Assembly (NCBI GenBank): GCA_900319645.1
Contig: ONPG01000003.1
Coordinates: forward strand, 269,244 to 333,243
Source: an uncultured Bacteroidales bacterium
GTDB taxonomy: Bacteria > Bacteroidota > Bacteroidia > Bacteroidales > Paludibacteraceae
Length of the DNA stretch: 64,000 nt
Direction: 5' to 3'
The number at the start of each line of letters is the position of its first letter. Position 1 is the stretch's first letter. The notes below the pieces were generated by a model. It was not told the origin of the DNA. It saw only the letters and a program-made list of their open reading frames with translations, and ran no database searches. This document shows, in pieces, positions 24,320 through 32,413 of this stretch. The translations under genes were made by a program, and so were the position numbers.

Positions 24320-25193
24320 AGATATCGTTGTGAATGTGTATATCGGTATAACCTAATCGTTTGAGCATGGCAGAAACTTCTGCGGGATAAGCCTCGTTGA
24401 TCTCGAAAAACAATGCTCTTTCCTGCCGGTCGGGGATGGATGCTTGGGGATTGCTAAAGAGTTCAGCTATGCGGCGATAGAAACGGAGCGGATCAGCGTC
24501 CGGGACAAAGAGCGCAGAGGAGGGTTCGTAGTCCAAAACATTCGGTCTCATCGAGGATTTTTCGCTTTCGCAGATATAGGGAGGATTGGAGACAATTAAG
24601 TTGAAAGATGAAAACTGAAAGTTGAAAGATACGCTTTCTGCGAAGATGTCTGCAACCCGGAAGTTGACCTCGACATGGTTACGGATAGCGTTTTGGCGGG
24701 CGACTTCGATAGCCTCGGGTGATATATCGATACCCGTCACCTGCCAGTTCGGATGGGCTTTCTTGAGGGCGATCGCAATACAGCCGCTGCCTGTGCCTAT
24801 ATCCAGAACATGTACACATTTGCTCATTTGCTCATTTTCACATTTACTCATTTGCCCATTTTCACATTTGCTCATTTCCGTATTGATTCGCTCTACTAAC
24901 TCAGCGGTTTCGGGACGAGGGATGAGCGTCGCAGGAGTGACCAGAAGATCCAAACCGTTCCACAAAGTGTGACCGAAAATATACTGAATCGGTTCATTTC
25001 GCAGCAAACGCGCGATTATTTGGTCAATTGTTTGCGTATTCGGTATATTTTTTGTATCTTTGCAGCCGAATTGCAGTTGTGTACGGCTTTTGCCGGTGAG
25101 TTCTTCGAGTATCCACCACGCCAAAGCGACTGCCTCGTCGGCGGGATAGACGGGCATCAAACGCGTTTTGATATAAGCGATTATTTCTTTCAC
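24282..25193 (-). CDS. prmC: Release factor glutamine methyltransferase (PrmC/HemK)
   Basis: 303 residues. N-terminal helical substrate-binding domain, then the class I methyltransferase with VLDIGTGSGCIAIALKKAHP (SAM loop) and IVSNPPYICESE (catalytic NPPY near residue 204). It methylates the GGQ glutamine of peptide release factors. The start is GTG at 25193. The predicted -7 box ends only 5 bases upstream, so the mRNA may be nearly leaderless. Two in-frame repeat tracts are present: 8-mers coding for MSKCENGQMSKCENEQMSKC (24816-24879), and TGAAA heptads coding for FNFQFSSFN (24599-24630) just before the NPPY motif. Confidence 0.93.
   Translation of the reverse strand: MKEIIAYIKTRLMPVYPADEAVALAWWILEELTGKSRTQLQFGCKDTKNIPNTQTIDQIIARLLRNEPIQYIFGHTLWNGLDLLVTPATLIPRPETAELVERINTEMSKCENGQMSKCENEQMSKCVHVLDIGTGSGCIAIALKKAHPNWQVTGIDISPEAIEVARQNAIRNHVEVNFRVADIFAESVSFNFQFSSFNLIVSNPPYICESEKSSMRPNVLDYEPSSALFVPDADPLRFYRRIAELFSNPQASIPDRQERALFFEINEAYPAEVSAMLKRLGYTDIHIHNDIYGKPRIVQGRMA
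24599..24630 (-). repeat. 7-bp tandem repeat (nnTGAAA) inside prmC
   Basis: Units GTTGAAA, GATGAAA, ACTGAAA and GTTGAAA on the plus strand; on the coding strand it is read in frame as FNFQFSSFN, shortly before NPPY. Confidence 0.8.
24816..24879 (-). repeat. 8-bp tandem repeat inside prmC
   Basis: Eight near-identical units of CATTTGCT/CATTTTCA/CATTTACT are read in frame as repeats of MSKCEN. The tract is inserted just before the SAM-binding loop (VLDIGTG). Confidence 0.88.
25031..25062 (+). promoter_or_regulatory. Candidate ribD promoter embedded in prmC
   Basis: TTTG (25031-25034), 20 bases, TATCTTTG (25055-25062) is a full consensus match within the prmC coding region, reading toward ribD. 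It would give a leader of about 150-160 bases. Confidence 0.5.
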
Positions 25194-25197
25194 GCTG

Positions 25198-25230
25198 CAA
25201 AATTACAAAAAAAAAATGATATACACAAAT
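25198..25230 (-). promoter_or_regulatory. Promoter of prmC-recX
   Basis: On the minus strand TTTG lies about 20 bases before TAATTTTG (25205-25198). The GTG start of prmC is at 25193, so the leader would be zero to a few bases. The promoter overlaps the 5' end of ribD. Confidence 0.6.
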
Positions 25231-26313
25231 ATGGATTACGAAAAATACATCAAACGATGCCTTGAGTTGGCTCAACGAGGCGAGTATTGGGTGGCTCCGA
25301 ACCCGATGGTGGGCGCAGTATTGGTACATGAACAAAGGAACAATGTACAAAGTACAAAGGAGGAGATTATTGCGGAAGGCTGGCACGAACGGTTTGGAGA
25401 AGGACATGCGGAAGTCAACTGTTTCCGGAATGCGGAAAACAAGCTACAAAGGGACAATATACAATGTGCAAAGGATTTTTATAAAGACTGCACGCTGTTT
25501 GTTTCTTTGGAGCCGTGCAGCCATTACGGGAAGACGCCGCCTTGCGCGAAACTGATTATCGAGAAAGGTGTCGGGCGCGTAGTGGTCGGCATGCCGGATC
25601 CGAATCCGTTGGTGGCAGGCAGAGGAGTGCAGATGCTACGCGAGGTGGGAATAGAAGTGGTAGTGGGTGTGTGCGAGAAAGAGTGCCGCGAACTGAACAA
25701 GCGCTTCCTGTGTCTGCATGAGAAAAAAAGACCATACGTGATCCTTAAATGGGCGCAAACCGGCGACGGGTTTATTGATGTACTAAGGGACAAGGGACAA
25801 AGTAAAACGGCACATCTGAACGGGGCGTTGGCTATCTCGACGGAAAAGACGAAGGCGATCGTACATAAAATGCGGGCAGAGAACATGGCAATCATGGTGG
25901 GAACCAATACCGTACTGATGGACAACCCGCGTCTGCTGAACACCCATTGGGAGGGCAGAAACCCCATTCGCGTGACGGTGGACAGACACGGTATTTTGCC
26001 GATGGAATCGAGGATTTTTGCTCCTACTGAGAGCGACTACAAGGGGATTGATCCTGTGATTGTTTATCGCGAACGGACCGACTGGCCGTTTATTACCGAA
26101 GACTTGGGCAAACGAGGTATTCATTCTATTCTGGTGGAAGGCGGGACACGTCTGTTGGAACATATTTTAGAGACAGGAATCTGGGACGAGATCCATGTGG
26201 AAGTAGCACCCGAATTGCGCATAGGCGAAGGCGTGAAAGCACCCGAGATCACATTGCCTGATACCTTTGAAGAGGTCAATGGGCATCGTTTATACACGCT
26301 TTTTTCCCGTTAA
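25216..26313 (+). CDS. ribD: Riboflavin biosynthesis bifunctional deaminase-reductase
   Basis: 365 residues. The deaminase domain (1-150) has the zinc motif HAEVNCF and EPCSHYGKTPPCAKLI. The reductase domain (from about 170) has PYVILKWAQTGDGFI, NTVLMDNPRLL and SILVEGGTRLLEHI. It catalyses two successive steps of riboflavin synthesis. ATG 25231 (MDYEKYIKR) is an equally good start. Three in-frame tracts of ACAAAG-type 7-mers interrupt the deaminase and linker (EQRNNVQSTKEE, KLQRDNIQCAK, LRDKGQSKT), making the protein slightly longer than usual. It is divergent from prmC with 22 bases between start codons. Confidence 0.94.
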   Translation: MIYTNMDYEKYIKRCLELAQRGEYWVAPNPMVGAVLVHEQRNNVQSTKEEIIAEGWHERFGEGHAEVNCFRNAENKLQRDNIQCAKDFYKDCTLFVSLEPCSHYGKTPPCAKLIIEKGVGRVVVGMPDPNPLVAGRGVQMLREVGIEVVVGVCEKECRELNKRFLCLHEKKRPYVILKWAQTGDGFIDVLRDKGQSKTAHLNGALAISTEKTKAIVHKMRAENMAIMVGTNTVLMDNPRLLNTHWEGRNPIRVTVDRHGILPMESRIFAPTESDYKGIDPVIVYRERTDWPFITEDLGKRGIHSILVEGGTRLLEHILETGIWDEIHVEVAPELRIGEGVKAPEITLPDTFEEVNGHRLYTLFSR

Positions 26314-26321
26314 CGAGTCAC

Positions 26322-26367
26322 GAATCACGCTATAATCACGCTATAATCACGCTATAATCACGCTATT
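26322..26367. repeat. 11-bp tandem repeat ATCACGCTATA
   Basis: Four units after the ribD stop codon, differing by at most one base. The same 11-base period is seen inside ileS with a different unit. Confidence 0.88.
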
Positions 26368-26492
26368 TTTACCAACGATTTAGAAAGTTGAAAGATAAAA
26401 ACCGAAAGTCCATCCTCATGATTAAAATAGCGCAAAGAAAGAATAAAAGATAGAATAAAATTCTATTTTTCGCAGTTTTTTTGCTAAAAGGC

Positions 26493-26523
26493 TTGCGTAT
26501 GTGCGTTTTTTTTTGTACTTTTG
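26493..26523 (+). promoter_or_regulatory. Promoter of the GH53 galactanase gene
   Basis: TTG (26493-26495), 20 bases, TACTTTTG (26516-26523). The predicted start is near 26530 and the leader about 120 bases. Confidence 0.7.
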
Positions 26524-26545
26524 CAGGCTCAAAAGGCGAACAGAC

Positions 26546-26606
26546 TAAAAAAGACACAAGCTTAGCTAAAAAAGACACAAGCTATTCACGAAAAAGACAC
26601 AAGTAT
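26546..26606 (+). repeat. Three direct repeats AAAAAGACACAAG in the galactanase leader
   Basis: The copies are separated by about 20-22 bases and lie within the predicted 5' untranslated leader. They may mark protein or small RNA binding; no function is known to me. Confidence 0.7.
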
Positions 26607-26650
26607 ATACAAAACAACACAACCATACACACAAAACACGACCAAACGAC

Positions 26651-28414
26651 ATGAAAAAAACATTATTGACAATCCTTTTATGCGCGGGCGCATTGAGCGT
26701 GAGCGTGTCAGCCGCTGAGAAAGCGGACTGGTATCTATATGTGTGGGCTCAGGATGGTCCGCAAGGCGATTTGGGTCAGTTTGAGACCACCGAAGAAGCG
26801 AATATATTCGTGATTCCGTCATGCGAGGTGACCGTACAAGGTATCGGTTTTTGCGTTCGCAACGGCAGTTGGTCGTCCCAATACGGCTGGGACAGCGAGA
26901 GCGTGAGCACAACGGGAACGGATGTGCGTCTTGCCACCTCCACCCAAGCCAACGGCTGGCTGGCATTGCCGGCAGGCACCTACAAAGTGACATGGAACAG
27001 CACGGCTCTCACCATCCGTTTTGACACGCCGGACGAGGAAGAGCCGGGTGAACCGGAAGAACCGGAGACCAAAACAGGCAAGTTCCTGCGCGGAGGCGAC
27101 CTGAGCATGGTGACCTATCTGGAAGACTGGGGAACAGTATATAAATACAAGGACGGGACAGCCGGAGACGTGTTTGAGATCCTGGAGAAATACGGCGTTA
27201 ACCTCGCCCGTTTGCGTTTGTACAACACGCCGGGAACAGCCGTCAAGAGTGGCAGCACGACCTATCGTACGCCGGTCAAGTCTCCGCGTAACAACTGGCA
27301 AGGCTATGCCTATGCCGGACCGGATGACGTGCTGGAACTGGCGAAACGCGCCAAGGCTCATCACATGCAGATATGTCTGTCTATCTACCTGAGCGATTAC
27401 TGGGCAGGAGCCACCGAGCAATATATCCCGCAAGCATGGAAAAACGTGACGAGCAACGACGTGCTGGCCGACTCAGTTTACAACTATGTGTATGCGTATA
27501 TGCAACGGCTTGCCGCTGAGGATATTTACCCAGAATATGTGTCTGTGGGCAACGAGACGAACTACGGTATTCTCTACACCAGCCTTAACGGAACGAAAGT
27601 GGGCTTCGGCGGTCATACGGACAACATCAGCCAATGCGTCAAACTGTTCAACAAAGCCTATGACGCCATCAAAGCCGTTTCGCCGGAGAGCAAGGTGATC
27701 ATCCACCACAGTTACGGCGACGCAGGGAAAATAGGTGTATGCCGCAATTTCTTCAAGAACCTGCAGAACAACGGTTGCAAGTTCGACATAGTGGGCGGAT
27801 CGTACTACCCCCACTGGTCGCAAAACCACGGAGCAAGCGACGACACACCAACCGGCATGCTGGCCTGGGCACGTGACATGGAAACGAATATCGGCAAGCC
27901 TGTGATGCTGATGGAAGTGGGTTACTCGTGGACCCAATACCGTCCGAACGAGAAAAACGGCGGAGACTACGAAGGCCAACTGCACATGAACGGCAGTTAC
28001 AACGAGGCATCGGAGGCAGGTCAGGAAGCATTTATCAAGAGTCTGCACGAGGCATTGGACAGCGACGAGAACATCTTGGGCTACATGTACTGGGATCCTG
28101 TTTTCGTGGATCAGAAAGTGAGCGGAAGCTGGACCGAGGTATGCTGGGCGGAGAAATACGACTCGGGCTATGACACCTGGTGGCAGGACGGCAACATCAT
28201 CTCCAACACCACGCTGTTTGACTACAACGGCATGCCGCTGAGTGCGTTGTGGCGCGAGACAGGAGCCTATTACCAGCCGGGGACCACAACCGGGAACCCC
28301 AGCCGGGAAATCCCATCAAAAGAGGGCGTGAAAATTCTTCGGGACGGACAACTCTATTTGATGTACGAAGGAGCGATGTACAACGTACAAGGAACGAAAG
28401 TAATTGGAAATTGA
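26651..28414 (+). CDS. Secreted GH53 arabinogalactan endo-beta-1,4-galactanase
   Basis: 587 residues. Signal peptide 1-22; N-terminal beta-sandwich resembling SusE/SusF-type starch-binding modules (about 24-125); acidic Pro/Glu linker (EEEPGEPEEPET); then a GH53 barrel (about 145-540) starting RGGDLSMVTYLEDWGTVYKY. The catalytic acid/base is in YVSVGNETNYG (Glu near residue 301) and the nucleophile in VMLMEVGYSW (Glu near 421). It cuts beta-1,4-galactan side chains of pectin. The end carries the shared C-terminal tag (LRDGQLYLMYEGAMYNVQG), suggesting surface display. Its stop overlaps a TTGATAA repeat that also supplies the next start codon. Confidence 0.93.
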   Translation: MKKTLLTILLCAGALSVSVSAAEKADWYLYVWAQDGPQGDLGQFETTEEANIFVIPSCEVTVQGIGFCVRNGSWSSQYGWDSESVSTTGTDVRLATSTQANGWLALPAGTYKVTWNSTALTIRFDTPDEEEPGEPEEPETKTGKFLRGGDLSMVTYLEDWGTVYKYKDGTAGDVFEILEKYGVNLARLRLYNTPGTAVKSGSTTYRTPVKSPRNNWQGYAYAGPDDVLELAKRAKAHHMQICLSIYLSDYWAGATEQYIPQAWKNVTSNDVLADSVYNYVYAYMQRLAAEDIYPEYVSVGNETNYGILYTSLNGTKVGFGGHTDNISQCVKLFNKAYDAIKAVSPESKVIIHHSYGDAGKIGVCRNFFKNLQNNGCKFDIVGGSYYPHWSQNHGASDDTPTGMLAWARDMETNIGKPVMLMEVGYSWTQYRPNEKNGGDYEGQLHMNGSYNEASEAGQEAFIKSLHEALDSDENILGYMYWDPVFVDQKVSGSWTEVCWAEKYDSGYDTWWQDGNIISNTTLFDYNGMPLSALWRETGAYYQPGTTTGNPSREIPSKEGVKILRDGQLYLMYEGAMYNVQGTKVIGN

Positions 28415-28437
28415 TAATTGATAATTGAAAATTGAAA
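28411..28437 (+). repeat. 7-bp tandem repeat TTGATAA spanning a stop and a start codon
   Basis: Units TTGATAA, TTGATAA, TTGAAAA and TTGAAAG. The galactanase stop (28412-28414) and the TTG start of the next gene (28432) both lie within it. Confidence 0.85.
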
Positions 28438-29388
28438 GAAAAAAGAATCATATTTATTTGGCTGGCAGCGGCGGTATGCCTGTGCAGCTGTGACGTGCTG
28501 GAGCGGAAACACCAGGCAGGTGTAGCCGTTGAGTTGAACGGACACTATCTCTATCAATCGACCTTGGATTCGCTGACCTTGGGTTTGAACAGCACGGATA
28601 GTGCCGATGTAGCAACCCGTTTTATCCGCCAATGGGCGGAAGACATGCTGGTTTACGACGGCGCACAGAGCCGACGCAACGATGCGATAGAGAAAATGGT
28701 GAACGACTACCGCAACAGTCTGTATATACAAGCCTATGAACAATGGTTGATCAGCAAGAGGATGCCTAAAGAAGTGAATGACAGCATATTGCAGGCTCTC
28801 TATGACCAACTGAGCGACCGGTTGAAACTGAAAGAAAGTATTGTCAAAGGCATCCTGGTGGTCGTGCCGAACGAAGCTCCGGGCATGGATGATCTGCGCG
28901 ACTGGCTTCGCATCGCCAACGGCGAGCAAGTACCCGTGAGACACGAGAAGCACAAAAACAGAACCAGACGAAACATTCTGCTCAAGAAAGAGCCCAAAGA
29001 GGAAGAGAAAAGCGAAGAGGAAGTGCGTTCGGATGCCTTGGACAACATCGAGAAATACGCTTATCAGAACGCCAGCGGCTACGAGCTGTTTACCGACGAA
29101 TGGAAAACCACCACGGAACTGCAAGCTCTGATGCCCTTCGAGCGCAACGAGATCGACCAGATGTTGCGCAAAGACAGCCACATCGAGTTAGCCGACTCCA
29201 CCAACACCTATCTGCTGCAAGTAACCGACAAATATATCGTCGGAGAACTGATGCCGCTCGACTACGCCCGGCCTCAGTTGGAGGAATACATACTCACCAC
29301 CCGCCAGGTGGAATTCCTCCGCAACGAACGCGGACGGATGTATGACGAAGCAATACAACAAGGAAAAATAGTGTTTTACGAAAACTAA
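28432..29388 (+). CDS. Lipoprotein upstream of SurA, PPIase-like
   Basis: 318 residues. The only possible start in frame is TTG at 28432, inside a TTGATAA repeat; it gives a lipoprotein signal peptide (IIFIWLAAAVCLCSC, lipid-modified Cys near residue 20). The body is mostly helical with a charged Lys/Glu stretch around residues 165-200 and no complete PpiC signature. In Bacteroidetes a degenerate PpiC/SurA-like lipoprotein commonly precedes the SurA-type chaperone, and that is the context here: SurA begins 6 bases later. The likely role is outer-membrane protein folding in the periplasm. The assignment comes mainly from position. Confidence 0.7.
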   Translation: MKEKRIIFIWLAAAVCLCSCDVLERKHQAGVAVELNGHYLYQSTLDSLTLGLNSTDSADVATRFIRQWAEDMLVYDGAQSRRNDAIEKMVNDYRNSLYIQAYEQWLISKRMPKEVNDSILQALYDQLSDRLKLKESIVKGILVVVPNEAPGMDDLRDWLRIANGEQVPVRHEKHKNRTRRNILLKKEPKEEEKSEEEVRSDALDNIEKYAYQNASGYELFTDEWKTTTELQALMPFERNEIDQMLRKDSHIELADSTNTYLLQVTDKYIVGELMPLDYARPQLEEYILTTRQVEFLRNERGRMYDEAIQQGKIVFYEN

Positions 29389-29394
29389 TCAAGC

Positions 29395-30744
29395 ATGCAA
29401 ACAAAAAGGAAATATATCCTTGCGATGGCTCTGCTGCTCAGTTTGGGCAGCATGGCGCAAGGTGTGATCGACGAAGTGATCTGGGTCATCGGCGACGAAG
29501 CTATCCTCCGCAGTGAAGTGGAGGAAGAACGGCTTCGGGCTCAGTACGAGGGTCAGCAGATCAAAGGTGACCCCTATTGTGTCATTCCGGAACAACTGGC
29601 CGTGCAGAAACTGTTTCTCCACCAGGCGGAGATAGACTCGGTCACCGCCAACGAATCGAGTGTGAGTCACCAGGTGGATATGCGTATCAACTACTATATC
29701 AACCAGATAGGATCGAAAGAGAAGATGGAGGAGTATTTCCGCAAGACGAGTAGCGACATCCGCGAGGAGATGATGACGACGGTGCGCAACCAGATGATCA
29801 TCCAGCAGATGCAGAGCAAACTGACGGAGAACATCAAACCCACTCCTTCGGACATCCGCCGTTTCTACAACTCGCTTCCCGCTGATTCCATTCCGCTGAT
29901 GCCGGCACAAGTGGAAGTTCAGATCCTGAGCTTCGAGCCTCCTGTTCCGATAGAAGAGACCGAACGTATCAAACAGCGTCTGCGCGAGTTCACGGAACGT
30001 GTGCAGAACGGAAGTGCTGATTTCGCCATGCTGGCACGCTTGTATTCCGAGGACACAGAGAGTGCCAAACGCGGCGGCGAACTGGGATTCGTGGGCCGTG
30101 GCCAGCTGGTGACGGAGTTTGCCGACGTGGCGTTCAACCTCAACGACCCGAAGCGTGTGAGCCGTATCGTACAAACCGAGTACGGATACCATATCATCCA
30201 GTTGATCGAGAAAAAAGGCGAGCGTATCAACTGCCGTCATATCCTTCTCCGTCCGCGTATCAGCGCCAACGACAAGATCCGCGCCATCGAACGTCTGGAC
30301 AGTATCGCACAACTGATCCGCAACGATTCTCTGCAGTTTGAGCAAGCCGTGATCATCTATTCGCAGGACAAGAACACGGTAATGAACGCCGGTCTGATGA
30401 TCAACGCCAACTCGGGCAGCAGCCGGTTTGAATATCAGGATCTGGCACCCGAGATAGCCAAGCAGATCTACAACATGCAAGAAGGCGACATCTCCCAGCC
30501 GTTTGTGATGATGGACCCGCAGAAAAACAAAGAGGTTTGCGCCATCGTACGGCTGAAGAAAAAAACCGATATCCATCGTGCTAACCTGACCGATGATTTC
30601 CAAGCCATCAAAACGATGCTGGAAGACAAACTGAGTCGCGAGTTTATTCACAACTGGATTCTGAAGAAACAAAAAGAAACATATGTGCAGATCGCCCCGG
30701 AATGGCGAGGCTGCGATTTCGAGTACCCGAATTGGCTGCATTGA
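29395..30744 (+). CDS. surA: SurA-like periplasmic peptidylprolyl isomerase
   Basis: 449 residues. Signal peptide 1-22, N-terminal SurA chaperone helices, then two parvulin (PpiC) domains. The first (about 175-275) has DFAMLARLYSEDTESAKRGG, ELGFVGRGQLVTEFADVAF and TEYGYHIIQLIEKKGER; the second (about 280-390) starts CRHILLRPRISANDK and is less conserved. It helps fold outer-membrane barrels. It is preceded by the PPIase-like lipoprotein and followed by the OstA-like gene, forming an envelope-biogenesis run. Confidence 0.93.
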   Translation: MQTKRKYILAMALLLSLGSMAQGVIDEVIWVIGDEAILRSEVEEERLRAQYEGQQIKGDPYCVIPEQLAVQKLFLHQAEIDSVTANESSVSHQVDMRINYYINQIGSKEKMEEYFRKTSSDIREEMMTTVRNQMIIQQMQSKLTENIKPTPSDIRRFYNSLPADSIPLMPAQVEVQILSFEPPVPIEETERIKQRLREFTERVQNGSADFAMLARLYSEDTESAKRGGELGFVGRGQLVTEFADVAFNLNDPKRVSRIVQTEYGYHIIQLIEKKGERINCRHILLRPRISANDKIRAIERLDSIAQLIRNDSLQFEQAVIIYSQDKNTVMNAGLMINANSGSSRFEYQDLAPEIAKQIYNMQEGDISQPFVMMDPQKNKEVCAIVRLKKKTDIHRANLTDDFQAIKTMLEDKLSREFIHNWILKKQKETYVQIAPEWRGCDFEYPNWLH

Positions 30745-30767
30745 TGTGCAGCGTTAGGTTGTAAAGG

Positions 30768-32387
30768 GTGGCTATGCCACGTGAGAGTGTCAAGATGGTT
30801 TTACGGCGTAAAACGTTATACATAGTAGTTCTGTTGAGTTGCTGTTTCGGCGTATATGCGCAGGAGCAGCAGAAAAAGACGATGGTGTATCTGGAGCGGT
30901 CGGAGACGCTTAATTTCGACGAGAAACGTATAGCCGACGCACAGATACTGGTCGGCGATGTGGTGTTCCGCCACGAGGACGCGCTGATGTATTGCGACAG
31001 CGCATATTTCTACGAGAAAAGCAACTCGCTGGACGCTTTCGGTCACGTGCGGTTTGTGCAAGGCGACACGCTGCAGGGTTTCGGCGACCTGCTCTACTAC
31101 AACGGCAACACCAAACTGGCGAGAATGCGGCGCAACGTGCGTCTCGTACACGGCAGACCGGACGAGAACCCGACCATCCTCACCACCGACAGTCTCAATT
31201 ACGACCGCAACCGAGGTATCGCCTATTACTACACCGGCGGCACAGTAAGCGACTCGCTGAACACACTCACGTCGGTCAAAGGCACCTATACGCCCAACAC
31301 CAAGAAAGCCGTTTTCAGCAAGGAAGTCCAACTGGTGAATCCGAATTTCGTGCTGACGAGCGACACGTTGCTGTACAACACCGCCACCAAAGTGACGGAC
31401 ATCATCAGTCCGACCACTATCGTCTATGACAAAGAGACGGATATCTACACTTCGCGCGGATGGTACAACACCGAGACCGAACACTCGATGCTTTTAGACC
31501 AGTCGCTGATCGTCCACAGCGACGGCCAGACCCTGACAGGCGACACCATATACTACGACAAGCATATCGGTTACGGTCAGATCATCGGTCACATGGAGAT
31601 GCACGACTCCACCCAGCATGCTACGCTGTATGGCCAATACGGCGAGATGTGGGAAGAAGACAACCGCGGTTTCGCCACCGACAGCGCACTGATGGTGGAT
31701 TGGTCGGACAGTCTGCATTGGGCTTATATCCATGCCGACACGCTGTTTACCGAGGCGTTGCACTACACCGACAGCGCGATGAACGACACCTCTTACCGCC
31801 GCGTACGTGCGTACTACGGCGTGCGCGTCTATAGAGACGACATGCAGATGGTGTGCGACTCGCTGGTCTATCTGAGTATGGACTCGACGATCCACCTCTA
31901 TCAGATGCCCGTCTGCTGGAGCGGCAGGCAGCAAATCAGTTCCGACAGCATCTGCGTCTATCTGAAAAACAACATAGTGGATCATGCGGAGTGTATGGTG
32001 GATGCGCTATGCGTCATGGAGGACTCGCTGGGGCAGTTCAACCAGATGAGCGGCAAGGAGATGATCACCTATATGGAGAACGGCGAAGTCAAACTGGTTG
32101 ATATGAGCGGCAACGCCCAGACCGTTTACTACCCACTGGAGGAGGACGGCAGTATCGTTGGCATGAACACCACCGAGAGCAGTTTTATCCGGGTCTATGT
32201 CGAGAACCAGCAGGTGCAACGAATGAGGTTTACCAAGAACACCACCGGGATCCTTTACCCCATGGACCAGATTCCTTCGGGCGCAGACCGGCTGATGACG
32301 TTCTTCTGGGCAATCACCCACCGTCCTACGGACAAAAATGACGTGTTCCGCAAAACAGACCTTAGCAAGATGAAAACGGAAAGGTGA
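30768..32387 (+). CDS. OstA-like (LptA/LptD N-domain) envelope protein
   Basis: 539 residues. A signal peptide is present; Met10 (30795) would give a more compact one (MVLRRKTLYIVVLLSCCFG). The body is a series of OstA-type beta-jelly-roll repeats: VGDVVFRHEDALMYCDSAYF, GHVRFVQGDTLQGFGDLLYY, SDGQTLTGDTIYYDKHIGYG, DDMQMVCDSLVYLSMDST and ISSDSICVYLKNN. These domains carry lipopolysaccharide across the periplasm. In Bacteroidetes, OstA-like proteins without a C-terminal barrel are common next to SurA. The last codons (MKTER) run into a GAAA heptad tract. Confidence 0.85.
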   Translation: MAMPRESVKMVLRRKTLYIVVLLSCCFGVYAQEQQKKTMVYLERSETLNFDEKRIADAQILVGDVVFRHEDALMYCDSAYFYEKSNSLDAFGHVRFVQGDTLQGFGDLLYYNGNTKLARMRRNVRLVHGRPDENPTILTTDSLNYDRNRGIAYYYTGGTVSDSLNTLTSVKGTYTPNTKKAVFSKEVQLVNPNFVLTSDTLLYNTATKVTDIISPTTIVYDKETDIYTSRGWYNTETEHSMLLDQSLIVHSDGQTLTGDTIYYDKHIGYGQIIGHMEMHDSTQHATLYGQYGEMWEEDNRGFATDSALMVDWSDSLHWAYIHADTLFTEALHYTDSAMNDTSYRRVRAYYGVRVYRDDMQMVCDSLVYLSMDSTIHLYQMPVCWSGRQQISSDSICVYLKNNIVDHAECMVDALCVMEDSLGQFNQMSGKEMITYMENGEVKLVDMSGNAQTVYYPLEEDGSIVGMNTTESSFIRVYVENQQVQRMRFTKNTTGILYPMDQIPSGADRLMTFFWAITHRPTDKNDVFRKTDLSKMKTER

Positions 32388-32413
32388 AATAAGAAAACTG
32401 AAAACAATAGAAT

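Larger units (their letters stand above)
26314..26650. other. Gap between ribD and galactanase gene: repeats and promoter
   Basis: No gene is supported. From the left it holds a run of four 11-bp units (ATCACGCTATA, 26322-26367), a short GAAA heptad tract (26385-26409), the GH53 promoter (26493-26523), and three AAAAAGACACAAG repeats in the leader (26546-26606). Confidence 0.75.

Noticed and set aside
24816-24879. Zinc-binding Cys repeat domain in PrmC
   Set aside because: The Cys arises from the repeat unit (TGT in CATTTGCT-type DNA) and lacks a second Cys/His pair spacing, so a metal site is not supported.
26322-26367. CRISPR-like array
   Set aside because: Units are 11 bases with no spacers; these are simple tandem repeats. 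No cas genes in the window.
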